In this document: piece after piece, positions 1 to 7,454 of the stretch
How positions within the stretch are numbered: the first letter of the stretch is position 1
Layout: each line of letters begins with the position of its first letter
Source of the DNA: Actinomycetota bacterium
GTDB lineage: Bacteria; Actinomycetota; Coriobacteriia; Anaerosomatales; PHET01
DNA: 64,000 nt
Assembly: GCA_029265315.1 (NCBI GenBank)
Contig: JAJUJM010000003.1
Span: 124,001-188,000, forward strand
Direction of reading: 5' to 3'
The notes under the pieces: generated by a model
What the model saw: the letters and a program-made list of their open reading frames with translations, nothing else
Database searches by the model: none
Told to the model about the DNA's origin: nothing
Position numbers and translations under genes: made by a program

Positions 1-2
1 CG

Positions 3-905
3 ACCCCGCAGCACGTGGGCCGCATGGCGGGCGTCTGGTGCGCGAACGGACGCGAACACGAACTGGCGAGTGACCAGCGCGAGGACGACGCCGACTCGGT
101 CGTGTTCGACTCGCCGCCTCTCGCAGAGTCGCTCGAGCTGCTCGGCTTCCCACTACTCCACTTGGAGGTGGCGAGCGACAAGCCGGTCGCGCTGCTCGCC
201 GCGCGCCTGTCCGAGGTCGCGCCGGACGGTGAGGCGACGCTTCTGTCGTGGGGGCAACTCAACCTGACGCACTGCGAGAGCGACGAGACGCCGGAGCCGC
301 TTGAGCCGGGACGCCGCTACCGCGTGACGCTGCAGCTCAACGCCATCGGCCAGCGGATCGCGGCCGGGCAGCACCTGCGCGTGGCGCTGTCGACGACGCA
401 CTGGCCGCACGCGTGGCCGTCACCGGAGGCCGCCACGGTCACCGTGTTCGCGGACGGGCCGTCGGCGCTGGAGCTGCCGGTGCTCGCAGAGCCGGGGCCG
501 ACGCTCTCCGATCCCTTCGAGGCGCCGGAGCAGGCGCAGGACATGTGGACGCACGAGCGAGATGAGCGCACGCGGGAGCGCACGCACGACGCGGTGGCGC
601 GACGTGATCGCATCGAGGACCGCGAGGCCTCGGTCGAGCTGCACGAGGCGACCGGCACGCGATTCGGGACCGAAGTCGACGACGTGCTCGAGATAGCCAG
701 TGACGATCCGCTGTCGGCTCGCGTGGTCACGCGGCGCGTCGCCAGGCTCGAGCGCCCGGGGTGGGCGGTCCGCGTCGAATGCGACGCTGAGATGACGTCC
801 ACGGCCACCGAGTTCGTCGTGACCGACAGGGTGCGCGCGTTCGAGGGCGAGGAGCCGGTCTTCGATGAGGCGCGGGAGTACCGGTTCCCTCGGAAGCTCA
901 TGTAG
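3..905 (+). CDS. CocE/NonD-family hydrolase, C-terminal part (5' end outside window)
   Basis: The frame is open from the first bases, so the gene starts upstream; about 300 residues are visible. The opening, with GVWCANG followed by SDQREDDADS and VVFDSPPL, matches the junction between the alpha/beta-hydrolase core and the C-terminal jelly-roll of X-Pro dipeptidyl-peptidase/CocE-type acyl hydrolases. The catalytic serine, aspartate and histidine would lie mostly outside the window. After the jelly-roll (to about residue 170) comes an Arg/Glu-rich stretch and a further beta-rich segment of about 100 residues. Substrate cannot be told. A T6 run follows the stop at 911-916 without a convincing stem. 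Confidence 0.75.
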   Translation, partial: TPQHVGRMAGVWCANGREHELASDQREDDADSVVFDSPPLAESLELLGFPLLHLEVASDKPVALLAARLSEVAPDGEATLLSWGQLNLTHCESDETPEPLEPGRRYRVTLQLNAIGQRIAAGQHLRVALSTTHWPHAWPSPEAATVTVFADGPSALELPVLAEPGPTLSDPFEAPEQAQDMWTHERDERTRERTHDAVARRDRIEDREASVELHEATGTRFGTEVDDVLEIASDDPLSARVVTRRVARLERPGWAVRVECDAEMTSTATEFVVTDRVRAFEGEEPVFDEAREYRFPRKLM

Positions 906-960
906 GTGCGCATTTTTTCGGACGACCAGCGCCAGCACGTCCGGCTCAGGTCCCGTTCGC

Positions 961-966
961 TACACT
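961..966 (+). promoter_or_regulatory. -10 element TACACT for the CDGSH gene
   Basis: TACACT sits 30 bases before the GTG at 997, leaving room for a short leader carrying GGGAGG. No clear -35 hexamer is seen. Similar TACACT, TACAAT or TAGAAT boxes precede several other genes in the window. Confidence 0.45.
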
Positions 967-996
967 GGGGTCGGACGACAGGCGAGGGAGGTCTGA

Positions 997-1686
997 GTGG
1001 ACGAGCGGGCGAAGCACATGCGGATCACGGTCGCCGAGAACGGGCCGTACATGGTCTCCGGTGGCGTGCCGCTGTGGCGGGTCGAGATCGTCACGAACGA
1101 CGCGGGTGAATCCGTGGGGTGGCGCGAGGTCGAGCGACTCGACGCGCCGTATCGCTACATGCTGTGCCGCTGTGGCCACTCGGCGACCAAGCCGTTCTGC
1201 GACGGTTCGCACGAGGTGTGCGGCTTCGAGGGCACGGAGACCGCCGGGCACGCGACGTACTTCGAGGCGGCCGTCAACATCGATGGCCCTGGGGTCCGGC
1301 TCCACGACGCTCGCCACCTGTGCGCCGAGGCGCGGTTCTGTGACCGCGCGGGGGGCCTGTGGAACCTCGTGGAGGCGTGCGACGACGAGGAGAAGCGTGC
1401 ACTCGCCCGCGAGGAGGCGATGCTGTGCCCGTCGGGGCGCTACGTCTTCTGCGACGAAGGCTCCGACGAGGCGCACGAACCCGAGCTCGAGGCGTCTATC
1501 GCGATCGTGGACGACCCCGCCTTAGGCGTCGCGGGGCCGCTGTGGGTGCGCGGCGGCATCCCGATATTCGACGCCGCAGGCGAGCCGTACGAGGTCCGCA
1601 ACCGGGTGACGCTGTGCCGCTGTGGCCACTCGACGAACAAGCCGTTCTGCGATGGTGGTCATGTGAAGACCGGGTTCCGCGAGTAG
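997..1686 (+). CDS. CDGSH iron-sulfur domain protein with two CDGSH motifs
   Basis: This 229-residue protein carries two copies of the CDGSH signature: CRCGHSATKPFCDGSH at about residues 57-72 and CRCGHSTNKPFCDGGH at about 207-222. Each supplies the three Cys and one His that bind a redox-active, pH-labile 2Fe-2S cluster in mitoNEET-like proteins. The middle (about residues 100-150) has further cysteines (HLCAEARFC, AMLCPSG), as in the divergent ferredoxin-like domain often joined to CDGSH motifs. GTG is chosen as start because GGGAGG lies about seven bases upstream. Role is probably electron transfer or cluster handling; the partner is unknown. Confidence 0.85.
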   Translation: MDERAKHMRITVAENGPYMVSGGVPLWRVEIVTNDAGESVGWREVERLDAPYRYMLCRCGHSATKPFCDGSHEVCGFEGTETAGHATYFEAAVNIDGPGVRLHDARHLCAEARFCDRAGGLWNLVEACDDEEKRALAREEAMLCPSGRYVFCDEGSDEAHEPELEASIAIVDDPALGVAGPLWVRGGIPIFDAAGEPYEVRNRVTLCRCGHSTNKPFCDGGHVKTGFRE

Positions 1687-1809
1687 GAGCGAAGACGCGG
1701 GTTTGCGCACCGAGGGCGTCAGCTCTTCGTCCGCCGTCTATGTAGCCTGAGTTCGTGAGACCTGGAACGTACCAAGTGTCCCGGGCGAGCCGCACTGCTT
1801 CGGCCGGTC

Positions 1810-2172
1810 TCATGAGTCGGCCTGTCCCGGCTGGACGTCGAGGTCGTCTGTGCCCATGTCGCGGAAGGCGACCGCGACCTCGGATGCAGGGATGCCCGGG
1901 TCGTCGCCCAGATTGCGCCGGATCGCGGAGATGCAGGCTGCTTTCAGCTCGGCTGAGCGGCCCTCGTACAGCATGATGTCGACGAGCGTGAAGTGTGGTG
2001 TGCGGCACGGTGGCGCGTCGATGTGAGTGGCCGGCGTCTCGACAAGACGCAGGTGGACGCGGTCGTCCGGCACCCCGAGCGCTTCGGTGATCGCTTCACG
2101 GGTGCCACGTAGCACGGCCCGTACGTGGTCAAGTGTCTGGGGACCGGTGACGTCGATGCGGACGAGAGGCAC
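1810..2172 (-). CDS. Tautomerase-superfamily protein (4-oxalocrotonate tautomerase/MIF type)
   Basis: The 120-residue protein begins MPLVRIDVTG, so after removal of the initiator it has the N-terminal proline that acts as catalytic base in tautomerases. The later stretch, with FTLVDIMLYEGRS and a final RDMGTDDL, fits the two beta-alpha-beta repeat plan of the longer family members. The GTG start is supported by AAGGA about ten bases upstream; longer frames upstream on this strand do not look coding. The natural substrate cannot be predicted. It stands alone, convergent with the CDGSH gene. Confidence 0.75.
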   Translation of the reverse strand: MPLVRIDVTGPQTLDHVRAVLRGTREAITEALGVPDDRVHLRLVETPATHIDAPPCRTPHFTLVDIMLYEGRSAELKAACISAIRRNLGDDPGIPASEVAVAFRDMGTDDLDVQPGQADS

Positions 2173-2305
2173 GGGAGCGTCCTTCCATGCTGGCGAGAAT
2201 CCGTCGACACACATCCTACCCCTCGAGCGCGGGTCGGCACGCGAGTCGCTAGCCCGACCGTCACGGGCGCATGCCCGAGGGCGCGATAGGGCGCACCGCC
2301 GACCG

Positions 2306-2390
2306 AGGAGGTGATCCAGCGTTGAGTAGTACGAACATCGCTGCGCTGGTCCGGTCCACCACGAGTCGTGCGAAGGCCGGAACCGCCTAG
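2306..2390 (+). other. Extended Shine-Dalgarno / anti-16S-tail match with a possible 22-codon ORF
   Basis: AGGAGGTGATCCAGC (within 2306-2320) is a perfect 15-base complement of the 16S rRNA 3' tail. About ten bases after AGGAGG a TTG at 2322 opens a 22-codon frame ending with TAG at 2388-2390. On the opposite strand the same bases read as the last 15 bases of 16S rRNA, but the bases further upstream do not resemble 16S. It may be a very strong ribosome site for a small peptide, a 16S-end scrap, or chance. No homology is recognised in the peptide. Confidence 0.3.
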
Positions 2391-2483
2391 GCCGGCGACG
2401 CATGGGCGGGGGATTCCCCGCACCGCAACGGTCCATCCACCACGTACGTGAAGATAGAGCGTCGCTCGAAGTGCAGCGATGGA

Positions 2484-2519
2484 GAAGAGGGTCGCCGAGC
2501 AACTCCGGCGGCCCTCTTC
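2484..2519 (-). terminator. Stem-loop downstream of the radical SAM gene
   Basis: A 14-base arm at 2484-2497 pairs with 2506-2519 with one mismatch around an 8-base loop. It lies just beyond the stop of the radical SAM gene on the minus strand. No T-run follows, so it may be a weak terminator or a 3'-end stabiliser. The rest of 2173-2551 holds no convincing gene. Confidence 0.5.
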
Positions 2520-2551
2520 GCGTGGGTACGTGCTGGGAATCTTCGAGCAGC

Positions 2552-3745
2552 CTACCCGCAGGCGCCGGGCGCGCAGCACGGCGACGCTGGCGAGAGACTC
2601 GGGTCGAGCGTGTGCACAGGCTCGCTCGTCGCCGAGTCGCGGCTCTTGAGGATGCACGTCGTGTCGACGCCCAGCGGGTCACCGAACTCGTGGAACGCCT
2701 TGGTGCGGCAACCGCGGCAGATTCGCGAGTACTCGCACTCGGCGTCGGAGCACCAGCCCTTGGCGTCAGTCTGGTCGAACACATACAGCTCTCGCACGGC
2801 GTCTGCCAGCGACATCTCGCGGATGTTACCGATGACCCAGTCCTGGGCGAACTGGCAGGGCATGATGCCGCCCTCGGAGTTGATGTTCATGTGGCCCTTG
2901 CCCACCGGGCAGGCCGACATGATCTTGAGGCGCTCAAGCCCCTTGCTCACGTCCACGCCACGCTCCTCGAAACGCTTGGCGAGGTAGGGGATCATCGAGG
3001 GCAGTGCGCCGATGTCGTACTCGAGCTTCACGTCGGGGTCGAGCATGTCGTCCACGATCACCTCGGCGAGCTCCTTCCACTGCGCGACGCTGATGCGCGA
3101 GTCCTCCTCGCCCGCGCTGCGCCCGCTCGTGATGAGGTCGCAGAGGTAGATGAGTCCGCAGTCCAGCTCCTTGGCCTTGGCGATGATGTGGGGGATGTAC
3201 GGCAACGTCTCCTTGGAGACGGCGCTCTTGAGCGCCACGCCGACGCCCTCCTCGCGCAGGACCTTGATCGCCTCGACGACCTTCGCGTGGGTCCCTGGGA
3301 CTCTGACCATCGCATCGTGGAAGTGCGGCGGGCCGTAGAGCGAGGTGGCGATCCAGTCGACGCCGAGTGTCTTCAGGCGCCTGGCCGCCTCGCGGTCGAT
3401 CATCGTGGCGTTCGTGGAGATGACCACGTGCATGCCGCCCGCGCGTGCGCGCTCGAGGATGTCCCAGAAGTTCTTGCGCATCATGGGCTCGCCGCCGCTC
3501 ATGAAGAGCACCGGCACCCCGGACTCGACCATCTGGTCGACGATGGCGATGGCCTCTTCGTCCGTGAGCTGTTCCGGCTTGGCGTGGCCGTCGGCTGCCA
3601 TGTAGCAGTGTTCGCACAGGAGGTTGCAGCGATTGGTGATGTTCCAGATGACCTCGGACGGCCGGCCGAGCTCGACGGCCTTCAGGGCCTTGTCCTCGAC
3701 CTCGGCGAGCGGTCCGTCGAAGAACAATGAGCGGACGTGTGCCAT
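2552..3745 (-). CDS. Radical SAM/SPASM protein (NirJ/AhbC/AhbD-like)
   Basis: The 397-residue protein has the radical SAM motif CNLLCEHC (C40, C44, C47), the GGEP-type SAM contact FMSGGEPMM near residue 95, and a SPASM-type C-terminal cysteine set (SACPVGKGH, MPCQFA, WCSDAECEYSRICRGC) that would hold auxiliary 4Fe-4S clusters. The overall layout resembles the heme d1 and alternative-heme enzymes NirJ, AhbC and AhbD; peptide-modifying SPASM enzymes remain possible. The ATG at 3745 has GGAGG seven bases upstream; the longer frame is rejected. The protein ends in an unusual CCAPGACG tail. No other heme or peptide genes adjoin it. Confidence 0.8.
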   Translation of the reverse strand: MAHVRSLFFDGPLAEVEDKALKAVELGRPSEVIWNITNRCNLLCEHCYMAADGHAKPEQLTDEEAIAIVDQMVESGVPVLFMSGGEPMMRKNFWDILERARAGGMHVVISTNATMIDREAARRLKTLGVDWIATSLYGPPHFHDAMVRVPGTHAKVVEAIKVLREEGVGVALKSAVSKETLPYIPHIIAKAKELDCGLIYLCDLITSGRSAGEEDSRISVAQWKELAEVIVDDMLDPDVKLEYDIGALPSMIPYLAKRFEERGVDVSKGLERLKIMSACPVGKGHMNINSEGGIMPCQFAQDWVIGNIREMSLADAVRELYVFDQTDAKGWCSDAECEYSRICRGCRTKAFHEFGDPLGVDTTCILKSRDSATSEPVHTLDPSLSPASPCCAPGACG

Positions 3746-3973
3746 AGAACGCCTCCTGCGTGCCGGCGCCCCGCGTGAGGGGCGGCGAGTCTCACCGACG
3801 AGTGTACGCAAGCCGTTGGCCAATGTAACTGAATGTAACAACTATGACCTGGGCTTCGGCGGACGGCGGTGGGTCAGTTCAGTGCCACTTGACCGAAATC
3901 ATGTCTTGCGACGCTCGCCTCGTGCACATTCGCAGTCGAGAGACGGCGATACGCCATGGCGAAAGGCGGTTCG

Positions 3974-4657
3974 ATGAGCGCGACTGCACTGAAGACGTCC
4001 CCTGTGCTTGGCACTTCGACGGTTCATGTGAGCGAGCGCCACTCGCCGAGGATATCCGACACCTACGCGGTGTCGTACGCGTTCATGCTGCTGTTCCTCG
4101 TGCCCGGGGTGCTGTCGATCGCCAAGCTGCCGTTCCGCACGTACACGTTCGCCTACGTCTCGCTCGTCACGGTGCCGTTCGTCCTTGGGCTTGCGCTCAC
4201 GTTTCTGACAGACAGCCGCGACCCGCTGCCCACGGTGTTCAAGCGCATCGCGATCCTCACGCCGCTGATCCTCATGAGCGGCGTCACGGTGATGTTCCTG
4301 AGTACGTTCCTGCTCGTGCCGATAAACACGTTCCTCGGGCCTGAATACCGCGCGATCACCACGCCGATTGCCGGCGTCATCCTGACTGTGCTCGTGGCGC
4401 CGCTGGTGATGGCGATTTGGCAGCGGTTGCGCATTCCACCGGACGTCCGAACGGTCTTCCAAGTGCTCGCCATGCTCGCAGCGTTGCTGCTGGCTGCCGT
4501 CGTCGTCTACCTCAGCGTGTTCGAAGTGGGTCGATTGGGCGAGATCGCGGAGGTCGCTCGCAAGGACCTCGTCATCTACGTCATCGGTGGACTGGTGTGG
4601 TACCTGCCGTCATTCGGGATCTCCGCCGGGGTCTGGCGTCGACTCGGGCTGGTGTAG
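3974..4657 (+). CDS. Integral membrane protein of unknown function
   Basis: About 227 residues with five to six hydrophobic segments: AVSYAFMLLFLVPGVLSIA, a segment around FAYVSLVTVPFVLGL, ILTPLILMSGVTVMFL, a segment around TTPIAGVILTVLVAPLV, AMLAALLLAAVVVYLSV, and a final helix near LVIYVIGGLVWYLP. ATG at 3974 is preferred over 3956 because AAAGGCGG stands eight bases before it. The first 30 residues are polar and likely cytoplasmic. The gene converges on the decayed toxin-antitoxin locus. I recognise no family. Confidence 0.6.
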   Translation: MSATALKTSPVLGTSTVHVSERHSPRISDTYAVSYAFMLLFLVPGVLSIAKLPFRTYTFAYVSLVTVPFVLGLALTFLTDSRDPLPTVFKRIAILTPLILMSGVTVMFLSTFLLVPINTFLGPEYRAITTPIAGVILTVLVAPLVMAIWQRLRIPPDVRTVFQVLAMLAALLLAAVVVYLSVFEVGRLGEIAEVARKDLVIYVIGGLVWYLPSFGISAGVWRRLGLV

Positions 4658-4680
4658 GGGAGAGCGGGACAGTCCGGAGG

Positions 4681-4770
4681 TCAGTCGTGGTAACGGAGCT
4701 GCGCTATGCGCAGGTCGTCGCCTTCGACCTTGTGAACGACCCGGTGGGTGTCATCGATGTGAGGGCGGGC
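4681..4770 (-). pseudogene. YoeB/Txe-family toxin, C-terminal relic
   Basis: In a different frame from the XRE gene that overlaps it, about 29 codons read ARPHIDDTHRVV, HKVEGDDLRIA, QLRYHD and then TGA. This matches the end of YoeB/Txe mRNA interferases, where RRI-x-x-x-HR-x-VY leads to the catalytic histidine in the final RYHY. Everything upstream of this segment (about 55 residues of toxin) is missing and replaced by the end of the HTH gene, as a deletion would leave it. It cannot be active. Confidence 0.65.
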
Positions 4771-4988
4771 GCTTCGGCTGCCATTGGCAGCGCCCTTGGC
4801 AGCTCGTAGTCGAGCGCTCGAGCGACTGCGTCGACGCGCGCTAGGTCAGCGGTGCGGTACGCGTTCGCCTCCCAGCGGGCGACCTGCTGCTGTCGCACTC
4901 CGAGGCGCTCGCCGAGCTCACGCTGGGACAGGCCTGCGGAGCGACGCGCGCGTACAAGATCAGCTCCGATGTCCAGAATCGTTGTCAT
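4704..4988 (-). CDS. XRE-family HTH regulator, antitoxin-like
   Basis: A 94-residue Cro/C1-type helix-turn-helix protein: IGADLVRARRSAGLSQREL then GERLGVRQQQVARWEAN is the DNA-binding core. Its last 20 or so residues are out of family and run through the toxin relic in another frame, so the C-terminus is probably an artefact of a deletion that joined antitoxin and toxin ends. ATG at 4988 is used; the longer frame runs through promoter-like AT-rich DNA. It may still repress its own promoter, since paired repeats lie just upstream. Confidence 0.75.
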   Translation of the reverse strand: MTTILDIGADLVRARRSAGLSQRELGERLGVRQQQVARWEANAYRTADLARVDAVARALDYELPRALPMAAEAPALTSMTPTGSFTRSKATTCA

Positions 4989-4999
4989 GTCAGATTGGG

Positions 5000-5040
5000 A
5001 GTATACAACACGCAAGTAGTAATAAACAACGTATAAGTAG
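5000..5040 (-). promoter_or_regulatory. Promoter with paired repeats upstream of the XRE gene
   Basis: On the minus strand TTGTTT (5024-5029) and TATACT (5000-5005) are separated by 18 bases. Two copies of ACTACTT-N3-GTTGT-like sequence, about 21 bases apart, overlap the -35 and the spacer and are good operator candidates for the XRE protein. The -10 box is 11 bases from the ATG, so the leader would be only a few bases long. Confidence 0.6.
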
Positions 5041-5066
5041 TGAATACAGACCACGGCGTCATGTAT

Positions 5067-5123
5067 GCAAGTGCTTGCTTGACAAACGCCCGCTCACTCC
5101 GCAGAATGCAGGCGAGCACTTGC
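5067..5123 (+). promoter_or_regulatory. tetR promoter with two flanking operator palindromes
   Basis: TTGACA (5079-5084) and CAGAAT (5102-5107) are 17 bases apart. GCAAGTGCTTGC (5067-5078) abuts the -35 box and GCGAGCACTTGC (5112-5123) follows the -10 box; both have GCAAG/CTTGC-type arms. This layout fits self-repression by the TetR protein encoded just downstream. Confidence 0.65.
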
Positions 5124-5154
5124 ACGCAGTATGTCAGCACCAGAGAGGGCGCCG

Positions 5155-5757
5155 ATGAGCGCAGCAACCGATACCGCCGAGCGGATCGTCACGGCAGCAG
5201 CCGAGCTGTTCGCCGAACGCGGTTATGCGGCGACCACGACCAAGGCCATCGCCGAGCACGCCGGCGTGAACGAGGTCACGCTGTTCCGCATCTTCGGGAA
5301 CAAGGCGGGCATCCTCAGGGCCCTGGGGGAGCGGTTCGCCGAGAGGTCGGCGCAGCGGGCCATGGCCGAGCGGCCAGACCCGAACGACGCTCGGGCGACC
5401 CTCTTGGCGCTCGCCCGCAATGAGATAGCCGAGTCGCTCGAGAACGGCGGAGTGGCACTGCGGCTCGCGTTCGACGCGAAGAGCGTGCCCGAGGTAGGGG
5501 CGCTGATCAGCGAAGGCCCAGCGGGCAATCTCGAGGCGCTTGCCAGCTACCTGGCGGAGTGCCAACGGGCGGGGCAGCTCCGTGATGACATCGATCCGCG
5601 GGTGCTCGCGGAGGCGTTCGGGGCGCTCACGTCCTCGTACGTGATGTACCGGACGATCATGGGTTTCCTGGACAAACCGACGGATGTCACAACCGACAGC
5701 GGAGTCGAGCAGCTGTTCGACGTCTTCTGGTCGGGCGCGGCTGCGCGAAGGGAGTGA
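5155..5757 (+). CDS. TetR/AcrR-family transcriptional regulator
   Basis: The 200-residue protein opens with a typical TetR HTH: ERIVTAAAELFAERGYAATT, KAIAEHAGVNEVTLFRIFGN and KAGIL, followed by a helical ligand-binding domain. ATG at 5155 is chosen because GAGAGG lies six bases upstream; 5131 overlaps the operator region. Matching palindromes around its own promoter suggest autorepression. The stop is followed within 15 bases by the flavodoxin gene, which is therefore probably co-transcribed and a likely target. The inducer is unknown. Confidence 0.88.
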   Translation: MSAATDTAERIVTAAAELFAERGYAATTTKAIAEHAGVNEVTLFRIFGNKAGILRALGERFAERSAQRAMAERPDPNDARATLLALARNEIAESLENGGVALRLAFDAKSVPEVGALISEGPAGNLEALASYLAECQRAGQLRDDIDPRVLAEAFGALTSSYVMYRTIMGFLDKPTDVTTDSGVEQLFDVFWSGAAARRE

Positions 5758-5771
5758 AGGTGGAAGACGGG

Positions 5772-6407
5772 ATGACACGGCGGAGGTTTCTCGCCATCGG
5801 TGCGACCGCGGTCGGCACCGTTGCGGTCGGAGGCGGCCTGGTGACGGCGGCGGTCCATGCGCCCGAGGCGCCGATGGAGAGCTACACGATGGGAGATGGA
5901 GAGATGAAGGCACTGGTCGTCTACGGTACGAAGTCAGGGTGCACCGAGGGGATCGCGAAGAGGATCGCCGAGACGCTGGCCGCAGCGGGCGCGACGGTCG
6001 ACGTCCGGCCAGCGGCAGAGGCGGGCTCGCCGGACGGCTACGACGTCGTCATCGTGGGTTCGGGCGTCAGGGTCGGTACGTGGCACGAGGCCGCACGCAC
6101 GTGGGTCGAGGCCAACGCGGGTGCGCTCAAGGCCATGCCGGTCGCGCTGTTCACGTGTGGGCTCACCACGGCCGCCGCTCCCGAGAAGGTCGCTGAGGTG
6201 CGCGCCTACACCGATCCGCTCCTGGCCGCGACGGGCATCGAGCCGGTCGATGTGGCGGTCTTCTCAGGCTGGAACGAGCCCAAACGCTTCAGCTTCGTGG
6301 AGCGCACGATTCTCAAGGTGATGAAGGCCCCGGTCGGCGATTTCCGCGACTTCGACGCGATCGCCGCGTGGACTGATGAGGTGGCCAAGAAGCTCGCGGC
6401 CGCGTAG
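5772..6407 (+). CDS. Flavodoxin-domain protein with Tat-type signal (HemG-like)
   Basis: The 211-residue protein starts MTRRRFLAIGATAVG, a twin-arginine signal or anchor, followed from about residue 45 by a flavodoxin fold: KALVVYGTKSGCTEGIAKR is the FMN phosphate loop, then DVVIVGSGVRVGTW and ALFTCGLTT. This is the pattern of menaquinone-dependent protoporphyrinogen IX oxidases (HemG) and related quinone-linked flavodoxins. ATG at 5772 has AAGGTGG eight bases upstream. Export of a flavodoxin is unusual; the signal may act as a membrane anchor. It sits directly after, and probably under, the TetR gene. Confidence 0.75.
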   Translation: MTRRRFLAIGATAVGTVAVGGGLVTAAVHAPEAPMESYTMGDGEMKALVVYGTKSGCTEGIAKRIAETLAAAGATVDVRPAAEAGSPDGYDVVIVGSGVRVGTWHEAARTWVEANAGALKAMPVALFTCGLTTAAAPEKVAEVRAYTDPLLAATGIEPVDVAVFSGWNEPKRFSFVERTILKVMKAPVGDFRDFDAIAAWTDEVAKKLAAA

Positions 6408-6455
6408 GAGGGTTCCGGACGTGCACCGGGCGAATGTGACGCCGTACAGGTGGCC

Positions 6456-7409
6456 TCAGATGGCGGGTGCATACAGCCACGCGATGTAGGCCAGGTAACT
6501 CGCCATCAACACCGTGCCGAACGGTCGTCCGATCCGGCCTCGTGTCAGGAGAACGGCGATCGCGAGGACGGAGAACGCCAGCATCACGGGTATATCGACA
6601 CGAGCCATCGTCGCGGGGACCGGCAGGGGTGCGGTGATGGCGGTCAGGCCGAGGATCGACAGAACGTTGAACACGTTGGAGCCGAGCACGTTGCCGACTG
6701 CGACATCCGGCTGACCGCGTCGCGCAGCGATCATCGAGGTCGCGAGCTCGGGGAGAGAGGTCCCGACTGCGACCACGCTCAGGCCGACGATCGCATCGGG
6801 TACGCCGAGCGCCGCGGCGATCTGGCGGGCTCCCGTGATGAGCCAGTCGGCGCCGAACACGAGTGCGAGCAGTCCTCCGGCGAGCAGCGCCAACGAGACC
6901 GGCAGAGAGACGCGCGTCTCGAAATCGGTCACCTCTTCGGCGTGCCAGTCAGACGCGGCCGTTCCAGCACGGACCTCACGACGGTACGAGAGCACGATGT
7001 AGGCGATGAGCGAAGCGAACATCACCGCGCCGAACCACGTCGGGATCCGGCCAATCCACCCGAGCGGCAACAGCAGCAGCGAAGACCCAAGGGCAACGAG
7101 CGCATCGATCCGTATGTCGCTCTTGTCGAAGGCGAACGGCTTCACCAGAGCGGCCGCCCCAAGTATCAGGGCGATGTTCGCGGTGTTCGAGCCGACCACG
7201 TTGCCCACGGCGATCCCGGGACTGCCGGCGAAGGCCGATCTGAGCGATACGAGGAGCTCCGGCGCCGACGTGCAGAAGGCGACCACGGTAAGGCCCACGA
7301 GCAGCGGTGAGATCCCCATGCGACGCGCGACGGCCACGGCGCCTCGCACGAGGAGCTCGCCTCCAGCGAGCAGAGCGATGAACCCGGCTATGGTGAGCAG
7401 CAACGACAT
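6456..7409 (-). CDS. Sodium/calcium exchanger family protein (CaCA, YrbG-like)
   Basis: The 317-residue protein has ten or so hydrophobic helices arranged as two homologous halves. Each half carries the ion-binding alpha-repeat: CTSAPELLVSL with GNVVGSNTANIALILG, and VGTSLPELATSM with GNVLGSNVFNVLSILG. The conserved acidic residues needed for cation binding are present. It should exchange Ca2+ for Na+ (or K+/H+) across the cytoplasmic membrane. The ATG at 7409 has no good ribosome site. It ends tail-to-tail with the flavodoxin gene. Confidence 0.87.
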   Translation of the reverse strand: MSLLLTIAGFIALLAGGELLVRGAVAVARRMGISPLLVGLTVVAFCTSAPELLVSLRSAFAGSPGIAVGNVVGSNTANIALILGAAALVKPFAFDKSDIRIDALVALGSSLLLLPLGWIGRIPTWFGAVMFASLIAYIVLSYRREVRAGTAASDWHAEEVTDFETRVSLPVSLALLAGGLLALVFGADWLITGARQIAAALGVPDAIVGLSVVAVGTSLPELATSMIAARRGQPDVAVGNVLGSNVFNVLSILGLTAITAPLPVPATMARVDIPVMLAFSVLAIAVLLTRGRIGRPFGTVLMASYLAYIAWLYAPAI

Positions 7410-7454
7410 GGCGCCATGGTGACACAAGGAGGCGCGAAACGGACGATCGTGCGC

